A stretch of DNA of 13,948 nucleotides from an archaeon. Its GTDB lineage: Archaea; EX4484-52; B79-G9. Of the stretch, positions 1-6,230 are shown one piece after another; positions within the stretch are counted from its first letter, which is position 1, and the number at the start of each line of letters is the position of its first letter. The translations under genes and the position numbers were made by a program. The notes beneath the pieces are model-generated. The model searched no databases. It saw nothing but the letters and a program-made list of their open reading frames with translations, and had not been told where the DNA came from. Location: the NCBI GenBank assembly GCA_013139905.1, contig WSZW01000129.1:1-13948 (forward strand), read 5' to 3'.

Positions 1-150
1 CTGATACCCACGACGGCACCCATGCCATAGTCCCCGCCGCCGGAGAGACGGGTTGAGGCATTGACCAGAACCGAACTGGCATCGACACCAGCAACGAATT
101 GCCTTGCTGTGGCAATGTCATCGGTAATAATGCCATCGAATACGAGCGGA
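1..150 (-). pseudogene. proA: Fragment of glutamate-5-semialdehyde dehydrogenase (ProA), cut on both sides
   Basis: Read on the minus strand from about 137 down to 3, one frame gives a peptide containing DGIITDDIATARQF and VNASTRLSGGGDYGMGAVVG. This is the conserved C-terminal part of ProA, which reduces gamma-glutamyl phosphate in proline synthesis; the family motif is V-N-A-S-T-R followed by a glycine-rich G-x-G-A-x-x-G-I-S. Family members normally have a Y-G-S-x-H-T segment just before the first motif. Here it is replaced by unrelated residues (PLVF), and an in-frame TAA lies at 180-182 with no start codon between. The fragment therefore has no beginning, and the window edge removes its end. 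It is clearly GC-rich, whereas everything right of about 150 is strongly AT-rich. It is probably foreign bacterial DNA joined in assembly, less likely a degraded transferred gene. The family call is fairly sure; the cause of the break is inference. Confidence 0.72.
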
Positions 151-187
151 AGTATATAGTAAATATGATCGTTTTGGGATTAGAGTT

Positions 188-568
188 ATGACTATTGCAT
201 CTACGGGTGAATTAGAAAATGTTGTCAAATATCTCGTAGATTTAAGAATGCGTAAAAATTACAATATTTTAGATTTAACAACGGAATTCGAAGAGATTGT
301 TAAAAATTGGGATCGAATTGCATCCTTTATTAAAACAGAACATTCAAAAAAAGAAATTGAAAAAGAAATTATAAAACACCTAGAAATGAAAGAAGAAATA
401 TTTTTTGTTTTTGCATACGGTCGTGCCGTTCAATCAACAACAGAAGTTATCGCAAACTTAAATAATCAAAAAATATTTTCTGGAAAATATTTTTTAAATG
501 GAATTTGGAATAAAAACAAGTCAAATATAGATTATTATAGTTGTTTTTTTGAAAAATCCACATTTTAA
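188..568 (+). CDS. Hypothetical protein, possibly truncated at its 5' end
   Basis: This encodes 126 residues from the first ATG and is not recognised. It is Lys/Glu-rich with mostly helical character through the middle (residues about 30-70) and no signal peptide or membrane segment. The frame stays open upstream of the ATG back to a stop at 128-130. The codons between about 149 and 187 read EVYSKYDRFGIRV and look like protein. The ATG at 188 may therefore be internal, and the true 5' end may have been lost at the composition break near 150. The D-x-x-G-I-R string in that extension faintly resembles the core of RelA/SpoT-type nucleotidyltransferase domains. The later motifs of that family are not visible, so no function is assigned. 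No Shine-Dalgarno precedes the ATG. A weak TATA-like stretch lies at about 152-159. Confidence 0.55.
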   Translation: MTIASTGELENVVKYLVDLRMRKNYNILDLTTEFEEIVKNWDRIASFIKTEHSKKEIEKEIIKHLEMKEEIFFVFAYGRAVQSTTEVIANLNNQKIFSGKYFLNGIWNKNKSNIDYYSCFFEKSTF

Positions 569-632
569 TAATCTATTTTTCCACACATTCAAATATTTAA
601 TTAACTGTAAATTTGCAACATTACCAAAAAAC

Positions 633-640
633 AATATAAA
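633..640 (+). promoter_or_regulatory. TATA-like box of the corA gene
   Basis: AATATAAA is centred about 26 bases before the ATG at 663. This matches the archaeal TATA-to-transcription-start distance and implies a leaderless mRNA. No Shine-Dalgarno lies between it and the ATG. Confidence 0.5.
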
Positions 641-662
641 CCTATACCGCCAATAAGCATAC

Positions 663-1613
663 ATGATAGACGTAATTGTTTTTGACAAGAAACCTGAATA
701 TTTACAAAATATTGATAAAAAAAAGGCATTAGAGTTAATTAAAAGCAAAAAAAAAGTATGGCTCGATTTATCTTCAGGTAATAAAGAACACTTAGAAGAA
801 ATTCTAAAAACTATTTTTCCACAATATTATCAATTAGTATTAGAAGATTGTCTTGAGGATTCAAAACCAAAAATTGAAGAATATCCAAAAGCTGTTTTTT
901 GCGTTTTTAAAACATACCCCCCACGCGCCAAAAATTACGGTCAGATGAGTTTAATTCTTTCAAAAAACATATTGATTACATATCATACGAATTCAACAGA
1001 ATTAAAAAAAGTAAAAGAATATTTTTCAAAATTTAATACCCGATCTGTAGATTTTATATTTTACAAGATTTTGGATCATTTAATTGCCGGTTATTATCGC
1101 GAAATAGAAGAGTATGATGATGCCATAGATACATTAGAAAAAAATGCTATATCACACACAAATCCAAAAACTATGACGGATGTTATGGATATAAAATCAG
1201 AACTTCTTGATTTACATCGTATATTAGTTGCCGAACGCGATATACTTTTAACACTTACCAGAGATGAAGAAGAAGACGGAGTAGTTAGAGAATATACACG
1301 AATTTATTTGAGAGATATTTATGATGATATTATGCGTTTGATTGACCGCGAAGAAATGTATAAAGAACGACTTTCCGGTGCTATGCAATTATATCTCGCA
1401 TTATCTTCTAATGAAGTAAATGAAGCCATGAAACGACTTACTGTACTTGCATCATATGTCATGATACCTATGTTGGTTACAGGTATTTACGGTATGAATT
1501 TTATCTATATGCCTGAATTATCATCCCCATTTGGTTATCCTTTTGCTTTTTTCTTAATGTTTGTGGGTGTCTTATTCGCGCATTTTTATTTTAAGAAAAA
1601 ATTATTGTTATAA
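663..1613 (+). CDS. corA: CorA-family magnesium/cobalt transport protein
   Basis: This is a 316-residue inner-membrane channel of the CorA (2-TM-GxN) family, which forms pentamers that let Mg2+ (also Co2+/Ni2+) into the cell. Residues about 1-255 are the acidic, helix-rich cytoplasmic domain, including the long stalk helix. Membrane helix 1 (about 259-277) ends in the diagnostic Y-G-M-N-F motif (GMN at 277-279). A short acidic loop (YMPEL) follows, then membrane helix 2 (about 291-309) and a basic tail (KKK). Length and domain order are normal for the family, so the gene appears intact. The ATG at 663 is chosen because a TATA-like box sits about 26 bases upstream and the protein starts at the usual CorA N-terminus. 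A small membrane-protein gene begins 22 bases after the stop. Mg2+ as main substrate is inferred from the family. Confidence 0.93.
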   Translation: MIDVIVFDKKPEYLQNIDKKKALELIKSKKKVWLDLSSGNKEHLEEILKTIFPQYYQLVLEDCLEDSKPKIEEYPKAVFCVFKTYPPRAKNYGQMSLILSKNILITYHTNSTELKKVKEYFSKFNTRSVDFIFYKILDHLIAGYYREIEEYDDAIDTLEKNAISHTNPKTMTDVMDIKSELLDLHRILVAERDILLTLTRDEEEDGVVREYTRIYLRDIYDDIMRLIDREEMYKERLSGAMQLYLALSSNEVNEAMKRLTVLASYVMIPMLVTGIYGMNFIYMPELSSPFGYPFAFFLMFVGVLFAHFYFKKKLLL

Positions 1614-1635
1614 TTATACTTTATATGTGCTATTT

Positions 1636-1836
1636 ATGGGATTTTCAAAAAAAACACAATTTTATGGTAGTCTTGTGGGATTGGGTTTATTAGCTACTGC
1701 TACTGTGGCGAGCGCATTATATGTTGCAAATGTTGATTCTATTTCACTAGATACAATTTATGGTTTTACAAATTCGGTTCCATCAGATATGCCGTCAATA
1801 AACGAAACTTATACTGCTGTGCGTAATTTGTTTTAA
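1636..1836 (+). CDS. Small single-span membrane protein downstream of corA
   Basis: This encodes 66 residues from an ATG at 1636. After a basic start (MGFSKKTQF) there is a hydrophobic segment at about residues 10-30, rich in Gly, Leu, Ala and Val. A short polar Ser/Thr/Asn-rich tail of about 35 residues would lie outside the membrane. It could be one membrane span or an uncleaved signal anchor; the family is not recognised. The frame extends upstream to a TTG at 1561 inside corA, but that would overlap corA by 50 bases. A TATA-like TTATAATTA at about 1608-1616 lies 26 bases before the ATG at 1636, so the shorter, leaderless form is preferred. It starts 22 bases after the corA stop. A role with CorA is possible but rests only on adjacency. 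Confidence 0.6.
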   Translation: MGFSKKTQFYGSLVGLGLLATATVASALYVANVDSISLDTIYGFTNSVPSDMPSINETYTAVRNLF

Positions 1837-1928
1837 TAATTGATGTATCCTTTTTAAGTTGCCGTAAATTATTTAATAAATAATTGTTCTTCTGTTAAAT
1901 ATTTCAATCACAATATTTGCATTCCTAA

Positions 1929-2483
1929 CTAGTATCGTTTATTGCTTAGCACATCATTAACTCTAATTATTTCTTCCAAAAATTCTATATATGTTTCTGC
2001 ATTTTCACGATTGGTTATTTGATATATACCAGGCATTTTACGACGAGAGTTGATATCTACACGTTCAATAATGCCAACAAATACTGGCGAGAAAATTCTT
2101 GGTTTGTAATTTTGATCTCTTTTACGGGTAATGTTCGTTTGTATATTTTTTTTATTTATTGAACTAATTTCAGGGTATAGTTCATTTAATACAAAAGATA
2201 AACGAATACCTTCATTGCTATGTTTTCCTTCGTCTACAACACACATGTTATCAAGATAATATGTGATTACTTGCTTATAACATTCTAACATATCTATATT
2301 TAATCTTGAAATGCTCGGTTTTTGTCGTATAAATTGACTATCTAAACTTATGTTAAATTCCGTTAAATATCTATTTAATAAATCATCGTCTTCTTCTTTA
2401 TCATGCTGGGTAATTTTATCCCAAAAATCTTTTAATAAATCTAAATGAGTCTGTTTCTGCGCATTATTTTCTATTCCCTTCAT
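1929..2483 (-). CDS. Hypothetical protein, possible C-terminal winged-helix
   Basis: This encodes 184 residues with no membrane segment or signal peptide. The N-terminal 60 residues are charged and helical (a run of Lys, Asp and Glu at about 25-45). The C-terminal half (about 70-180) alternates predicted helices with a basic stretch, KKNIQTNITRKRDQNYKPR, and a possible wing around SRRKMPGIYQIT, followed by a final helix. This order resembles a winged helix-turn-helix, but the call rests on pattern only. The ATG at 2483 is preceded by AGGGTG at 2489-2494, a plausible Shine-Dalgarno 5 bases upstream. A TATA-like ATTAATATATAC lies further up near 2530-2540, so the mRNA probably has a leader of about 25 bases. 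It lies downstream of nreA on the same strand, with 107 bases between them. Cytoplasmic; function unknown. Confidence 0.75.
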   Translation of the reverse strand: MKGIENNAQKQTHLDLLKDFWDKITQHDKEEDDDLLNRYLTEFNISLDSQFIRQKPSISRLNIDMLECYKQVITYYLDNMCVVDEGKHSNEGIRLSFVLNELYPEISSINKKNIQTNITRKRDQNYKPRIFSPVFVGIIERVDINSRRKMPGIYQITNRENAETYIEFLEEIIRVNDVLSNKRY

Positions 2484-2590
2484 TAAAACACCCTAATTAT
2501 TAACTTACTACGTTCACATAGTTAACTCTGTATATATTAATACTTATCGAGTCGTTGTGTGATTCGTACTATCATCTGAATTAAGGCATT

Positions 2591-3853
2591 TCAATAATCA
2601 ATAATGCTTTTCTGTTTTATAATTTGGTTTAAAATCGAAGATTTATCCTGCCATTTGCTTTTTTTACATACCAAATCGTTTTCTATTACATATACAACAT
2701 CTAAATCTTCCAAATCCTTAGATTTTTCACCCATACAACCACGCACAGTTTCTCTTATGACCCAAACGCCTAATGGCGCCCAATACTCTGGCAGAATTTC
2801 CCTGACAATTAACACAGATGCCTGCCGTTTTATCTTATCTAAGTATTCAAGCGCTGCCAATCTTGCAGCGTAATAAGCGCCTTGAGTGTTTGACGCATAT
2901 TTTTTTCGCCCAAAATAATTCTCAAAATCACAACTAATGCTAACAGCACTGCCCTGCATCCAGACTGATTGCGGATGCCACAATTCAATTAATTCATAAG
3001 CCCAACTTTTCGGAAACAAAACAATCCAAAAATAATTGCCTGCATAGTTTTTTTTGAAAAAAATCGGTTTGTTGATTATCGGATTCTGTTTTATTTTTCT
3101 GGTCAATTGTTTTCCAAGCGCATCATCAACAGCAGTAATCGCCCAACGGGTTGGAACCAATTTTCTTTGTTTTTCTTCCCCTAAAAGCCCAATTGAAAAT
3201 AATTTTGTAATATTTCCTTCATCCGTATGCTTTTTATACAAATATTCAATTGCATCTGTTGTCTTAAAATCATTTCCCGACACCACATATTCAATTTTTT
3301 TTTGCGTTGTTGGATTTTCCGTAAGCTTTAACGTCTCCATCATAGCCGCAGGACCACTTGGAGCTGTCATACCGCTAAAATTAATACCTGAATGTATTGG
3401 CTTTGAATAATGCGCCTCAATATCAACACTTCGTTTAGACATCGCAATTTCTTTTAGTGTGTCTATAATTTTTGGCGCTTTTTTGACATTTGTCTTTACT
3501 CGTGAATTTATAAGAGAAGTTCTATGAGACAATACCTTATTTATGTCCCAATTATCATTATGCCAAAGTTTTGGCGCGTCGTATCTGCTAGTATCCCCGT
3601 CATCCATCGGTGCCAAAGTACCCGCATAAATATTTGGATACCCAAACCGCCCGATAAAAACCGATGGCGGACTTGCACCAAAAAAATCCTGCTTTACTTT
3701 TTTAACAACCGGCTCAACCGATTTCATGCGCTCGATAAAGATACAGTTTGGCTTACCGCACATACCCCTGCCTTTGCATTGATTGCATAACGGCTCACCA
3801 TAAGTAGAAGTACCATATATTATTTTTCGCTGAGCCAAATTACTTTGAAACAT
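2591..3853 (-). CDS. nreA: NreA-type archaeal DNA repair protein
   Basis: This is a 420-residue protein of the NreA/NreB family (NreA N and C domains), conserved in Archaea and linked to DNA damage repair with PCNA. The N-terminus has a zinc-binding-type cluster, C23-x2-C26-x5-C32-x4-C37. The central signature VPTRWAITAVDD is at 233-244. The C-domain carries NYFWIVLFPKSWAYE (273-287) and an E-x-Y-W-A-P-L-G-V-W stretch (about 356-365). The last seven residues, QKSIIDY (414-420), fit the PCNA-binding PIP-box pattern Q-x-x-[ILM]-x-x-[FY], the same terminal position reported for other NreA proteins. Length is typical. The start at 3853 is supported by a TATA-like box on this strand about 24-26 bases upstream, implying a leaderless mRNA. 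Family assignment is confident; the biochemical activity of the family is not settled. Confidence 0.9.
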   Translation of the reverse strand: MFQSNLAQRKIIYGTSTYGEPLCNQCKGRGMCGKPNCIFIERMKSVEPVVKKVKQDFFGASPPSVFIGRFGYPNIYAGTLAPMDDGDTSRYDAPKLWHNDNWDINKVLSHRTSLINSRVKTNVKKAPKIIDTLKEIAMSKRSVDIEAHYSKPIHSGINFSGMTAPSGPAAMMETLKLTENPTTQKKIEYVVSGNDFKTTDAIEYLYKKHTDEGNITKLFSIGLLGEEKQRKLVPTRWAITAVDDALGKQLTRKIKQNPIINKPIFFKKNYAGNYFWIVLFPKSWAYELIELWHPQSVWMQGSAVSISCDFENYFGRKKYASNTQGAYYAARLAALEYLDKIKRQASVLIVREILPEYWAPLGVWVIRETVRGCMGEKSKDLEDLDVVYVIENDLVCKKSKWQDKSSILNQIIKQKSIIDY

Positions 3854-3870
3854 AAGAATTGTTTAGGAAA

Positions 3871-3883
3871 TTAAATTTAAAAG
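3871..3883 (-). promoter_or_regulatory. TATA-like box of nreA
   Basis: On the minus strand this reads CTTTTAAATTTAA, centred about 24-26 bases upstream of the nreA ATG at 3853. The spacing fits an archaeal TBP site and a transcript starting at or next to the ATG. Confidence 0.5.
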
Positions 3884-3920
3884 AAAATCTGCGATACTGT
3901 GCCGATAGAATGTGATGTTA

Positions 3921-4301
3921 TTATTTATTGGTTTTATCTATATTATTGATTATATCGTGTATTCTATCCTCCATATATTTTGGTTTCTTTTCTTTACAAA
4001 CATTTGATTCGCAATATGGTTCTCCATGAAATTCTATCATTGCAAGACAAGTTGTGTCTAGTATTGGTGGTATTGGGCAAAAAGTATTCCAATCTTTATT
4101 TACTGATTCTTTTTTAGCATAATTAGAACATAAATTACAAGTGGTTTGTTTTATTACACAATCCGAATCAATAATGCATTCTTTGTTTGGTTCTCCTGAA
4201 ACTAAAGAATTTAGAGAATTATTAATTTCTGTTGGTTTGGCGAAAAAGATTATAAATAATAAAAATAGCCCGAGTATCGAAAATGCAATAAATTTAATCA
4301 T
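3921..4301 (-). CDS. Membrane-anchored eight-cysteine secreted protein
   Basis: This encodes 126 residues. Residues about 4-21 form a strongly hydrophobic N-terminal segment (signal anchor or signal peptide), so the rest should lie outside the cell. That part holds eight cysteines (42, 48, 55, 58, 75, 85, 97 and 102), starting with the E-C-x5-C string containing DSDC and ending in C-x4-C. A DSDC start followed by spaced cysteine pairs is a pattern I know from small secreted proteins of bacteria and archaea, without known function. Four disulfides are likely (inference). The gene begins only 3 bases after the stop of the upstream lipoprotein gene on the same strand, so the two form an operon and may act together at the cell surface. 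No separate Shine-Dalgarno is obvious, which suggests translational coupling. Confidence 0.78.
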   Translation of the reverse strand: MIKFIAFSILGLFLLFIIFFAKPTEINNSLNSLVSGEPNKECIIDSDCVIKQTTCNLCSNYAKKESVNKDWNTFCPIPPILDTTCLAMIEFHGEPYCESNVCKEKKPKYMEDRIHDIINNIDKTNK

Positions 4302-4304
4302 ACG

Positions 4305-4745
4305 TTACACATTATCCATGACTGCTTCTGCTTCGAAATAAAATGATGAATCGTCAATGACTTCACCAATGTAATGAATAGTTCCTCGAAACGTAAATAT
4401 TTTATATTCTTTTTCTGTGTATGTACGACCATCATATGTGTAGCTTACTACCATAGACATATTAAACATATAACTATTTTGTTGTTTGAATGCAATTTTT
4501 TTTGCATTATTTATGTCGAAAGATTTTGAATTTTCAAATACTGCCAATTGATATGTAGAACCAAAGAAATTACCGGTATTTTTTACCACAACCCCACTAA
4601 GCATAATTATTTCACCATCATAAGATTGTGGATTATTTATCAAATCTGATACTGAAACATCATTCATATTTTGATTATCCTGAATACAACCGCTAATAAG
4701 AATTATTCCGAACATAATTAATGACAATATGTATTTTTGTATCAT
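4305..4745 (-). CDS. Lipoprotein with OB-fold-like domain
   Basis: This encodes 146 residues. A hydrophobic signal peptide (about 5-19) ends in a lipobox, L-I-S-G-C, with the lipid-accepting cysteine at position 20, so the mature protein is probably anchored to the outer face of the membrane. The mature part opens with VSVSDLINNPQSYDGEIIML and continues with beta-rich sequence up to RGTIHYIGEVIDDSSFYFEA. A D-x-x-x-N-P-x-x-Y-D-G start followed by V-x-G-x-V and a late G-T-I strand is typical of small OB-fold proteins found as archaeal and bacterial lipoproteins; the ligand is unknown. It is the first gene of a two-gene unit with the eight-cysteine protein 3 bases downstream. A TATA-like box about 26 bases upstream supports the ATG at 4745. 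Confidence 0.8.
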   Translation of the reverse strand: MIQKYILSLIMFGIILISGCIQDNQNMNDVSVSDLINNPQSYDGEIIMLSGVVVKNTGNFFGSTYQLAVFENSKSFDINNAKKIAFKQQNSYMFNMSMVVSYTYDGRTYTEKEYKIFTFRGTIHYIGEVIDDSSFYFEAEAVMDNV

Positions 4746-4767
4746 GTATTTGTATGTATTTTACTCT

Positions 4768-4779
4768 ATTTATATATTT
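4768..4779 (-). promoter_or_regulatory. TATA-like box of the lipoprotein operon
   Basis: The minus strand reads AAATATATAAAT here, roughly 26-28 bases upstream of the ATG at 4745. This suggests a leaderless or near-leaderless start for the two-gene surface-protein unit. Confidence 0.5.
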
Positions 4780-4849
4780 TATGAATTACTCGGCATTTCG
4801 CCCATATATTGTGATATTTATTACAATTCAAAAAAACATAAAAGAAATT

Positions 4850-4865
4850 GGGGCGTTAGCGCCCC
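4850..4865 (-). terminator. Hairpin terminator downstream of rps26e
   Basis: The inverted repeat GGGGCG-TTAG-CGCCCC makes a 6-base-pair all-GC stem with a 4-base loop, in an AT-rich surrounding. On the minus strand it lies about 50 bases past the rps26e stop and is followed by a T-rich run (rich in TTTCTTTTATG and a 7-T stretch near 4830-4848). That is the layout expected of a terminator for rps26e. A second small hairpin, GCGAT-AAA-ATCGC, lies at 4876-4888 between the gene and this one. Confidence 0.55.
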
Positions 4866-4915
4866 TAAAAGTTATGCGATAAAATCGCCAAACAGTTAGA
4901 ATAATTCTATTTTAC

Positions 4916-5221
4916 TTATCTGCTGTTATTTCGTTTTTTAGGACCGAATTGTCTTTGACCTGTAGAATCTCTTCGCTGCACGATACCTCGTGATCTAGCG
5001 CATGCAGGACAAGCGTACATTTTGTTCGAACTTCCACTAACGTGTTGATTCTCTAACTCTTTTCGAAGTACAGGATCCGTTATTCTAAAACCACTGTATT
5101 TGATAAAAGTCTTGTATCTAGGAACCTTCCTACCGCAATAACTACAGTCAACAGTACCCTGTTGTCCTCTTCCTGTGCCGGTTCCCCAGCCTCTTTTGTA
5201 TGGGACTGTGGATTCAGGCAT
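4916..5221 (-). CDS. rps26e: Small ribosomal subunit protein S26e (eS26)
   Basis: This is a 101-residue basic protein of the 30S subunit, in the eukaryote/archaea-specific eS26 family; in ribosome structures it sits near the mRNA exit site and the 3' end of 16S/18S rRNA. The sequence shows the basic Gly-rich start (RGWGTGTGRGQQG), the zinc ribbon C26-x2-C29 paired with C71-x2-C74, and the conserved stretch between them (RYKTFIKYSGFRI, D-P-V-L-R-K-E-L). The tail is basic. Length is normal. The start is set by a Shine-Dalgarno, AAGGTGG at about 5227-5233, 5-6 bases before the ATG. Unusually, a 14-codon ORF with its own ribosome-binding site ends inside codons 2-3 of this gene. The gene is divergent from psmA. 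eS26 is patchily distributed among archaea, so its presence is a useful phylogenetic marker. Confidence 0.95.
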   Translation of the reverse strand: MPESTVPYKRGWGTGTGRGQQGTVDCSYCGRKVPRYKTFIKYSGFRITDPVLRKELENQHVSGSSNKMYACPACARSRGIVQRRDSTGQRQFGPKKRNNSR

Positions 5222-5258
5222 TTATACCACCTTCGTGGTCGTTAAGAAATGTTTTCAT
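5214..5258 (-). CDS. Upstream ORF (14 codons) overlapping the rps26e start
   Basis: The ATG at 5258 is preceded by AGGTGA (5265-5270), a near-perfect match to the archaeal anti-Shine-Dalgarno, 6 bases upstream. It opens a frame encoding MKTFLNDHEGGINA and ends at a TGA (5214-5216) inside codons 2-3 of rps26e, giving an 8-base overlap in the +1 relation. The Shine-Dalgarno of rps26e itself lies within codons 9-11 of this small ORF. The layout suits a leader peptide or translational coupling. The peptide has no recognisable family. If transcription begins at the TATA-like site near 5275-5283, the start would fall inside this ORF and it would not be translated. Confidence 0.4.
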   Translation of the reverse strand: MKTFLNDHEGGINA

Positions 5259-5366
5259 ATAAAATCACCTAATCCATTTATAGTAAGCAAAGTTTTAAAA
5301 AAGATGTTTAAATTTCAGTAATAATTTATCATAATAGTCCCATTTAAATAATTCACAAACCCAAAC

Positions 5367-5378
5367 CTTTTATAAAAT
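5367..5378 (+). promoter_or_regulatory. TATA box and leader of psmA
   Basis: CTTTTATAAAAT, preceded by an A/C-rich stretch that could serve as a BRE, predicts a start near 5398. The leader would be about 49 bases and contains AGGTGAT at 5434-5440, a strong Shine-Dalgarno 6 bases before the ATG at 5447. Confidence 0.55.
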
Positions 5379-5446
5379 CTAACACACAGATTTTTTTTAA
5401 GCACAAAAGTGTTTTATGGTTTAATACAAAATTAGGTGATACAGTT

Positions 5447-6142
5447 ATGGATATGATGCCAGAAAGTATGGGTTATGATAGAGCAATAGTCGTTTTTTCT
5501 CCGGACGGAAGATTATTTCAGGTAGAATATGCAAGAGAAGCAGTAAAACGCGGAGCTACAGTAATTGGCGTTACATATAAAGACGGTGTACTTTTTGCAG
5601 TTCAAAAAAGAGAATCAAAATTAGTAACTCCGGGTGAAAAAATATTCCAGATTGATAAGCATATGGCGGCGGCGGCATCCGGTCTTGTTGCAGATGCAAG
5701 AATTCTTGTAGACAGTGCACGCGTAAAAGCACAACAAAACAAAATGATTTATGATGAGCCTGTATCCACACCAACACTTGCACGTTTTATGGCAGATAAA
5801 CAACAATTATACACACAATACGCAGGTGTCAGACCATACGGAGTATCATTTTTAATTGGCGGCATGAATCACGAAGCAAGTCTTTATGAAACAGACCCAT
5901 CCGGAGTTATTCTTAACTGTAAAGCACGCGCAATCGGAAAATCCGCAGACAAAATAAACGATTTTTTCGAAAAAGAATACAAAGACAACTTTGATGTGAA
6001 TAAAGCAGCACAGCTTGCAATCAACGGTCTTAAAAAAGACGAAAAAGTGCATGCTAAAAATGTCATCATTTCCGTTATCGATAAAGATGGTTATCGCGCA
6101 CTTACACAAGAAGAAATAACTAAACTAAAACTAACATTCTAA
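5447..6142 (+). CDS. psmA: Proteasome subunit alpha
   Basis: This is a 231-residue alpha subunit of the archaeal 20S proteasome. Seven copies form each outer ring, which gates substrate entry and docks ATPases such as PAN. The N-terminal alpha signature is complete (YDRAIVVFSPDGRLFQVEYA, residues 10-29), followed by AREAVKRG and the Ntn-hydrolase beta-sandwich core, including G-E-K-I-F-Q-I-D (63-70) and AAAASGLVADAR. There is no N-terminal catalytic Thr, as expected for alpha subunits. Length is typical. The ATG at 5447 has AGGTGAT 6 bases upstream; later ATGs (5453, 5456) lack this spacing. The gene is divergent from rps26e and followed by SBDS, a neighbourhood conserved in the archaeal exosome/proteasome cluster. 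A hairpin terminator separates it from SBDS. No beta subunit is in view. Confidence 0.96.
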   Translation: MDMMPESMGYDRAIVVFSPDGRLFQVEYAREAVKRGATVIGVTYKDGVLFAVQKRESKLVTPGEKIFQIDKHMAAAASGLVADARILVDSARVKAQQNKMIYDEPVSTPTLARFMADKQQLYTQYAGVRPYGVSFLIGGMNHEASLYETDPSGVILNCKARAIGKSADKINDFFEKEYKDNFDVNKAAQLAINGLKKDEKVHAKNVIISVIDKDGYRALTQEEITKLKLTF

Positions 6143-6175
6143 ATTTTTGATAATTTAGAACTTTTATTCTATACG

Positions 6176-6204
6176 GCTTGGCAAATAATAATGCCAAGCT
6201 TTTT
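6176..6204 (+). terminator. Intrinsic-type terminator after psmA
   Basis: GCTTGGCA (6176-6183) and TGCCAAGC (6192-6199) form a perfect 8-base-pair stem with the loop AATAATAA, followed at once by five Ts (6200-6204). It lies 34 bases past the psmA stop. The T run overlaps the likely TATA box of the next gene (TTTTATTTA, 6201-6209), so psmA and SBDS seem to be transcribed separately despite being neighbours. Confidence 0.65.
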
Positions 6205-6209
6205 ATTTA
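6201..6209 (+). promoter_or_regulatory. TATA-like box of SBDS gene
   Basis: TTTTATTTA is centred about 26 bases before the ATG at 6231, which has no Shine-Dalgarno. A leaderless transcript is likely. The box shares bases with the T run of the psmA terminator. Confidence 0.42.
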
Positions 6210-6230
6210 CTTAAATTCATAATTAGACGT

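Noticed and set aside
2604..3790. Three plus-strand open frames opposite nreA
   Set aside because: They are antisense to a well-conserved protein, use odd amino acid composition and have no start signals.
4141..4341. Plus-strand frame opposite the eight-cysteine protein
   Set aside because: It runs across the junction of two genes on the other strand and has no coding evidence.
5571..6109. Cysteine- and phenylalanine-rich minus-strand frames opposite psmA
   Set aside because: Their residues are complements of psmA codons; no family or ribosome-binding site is seen.
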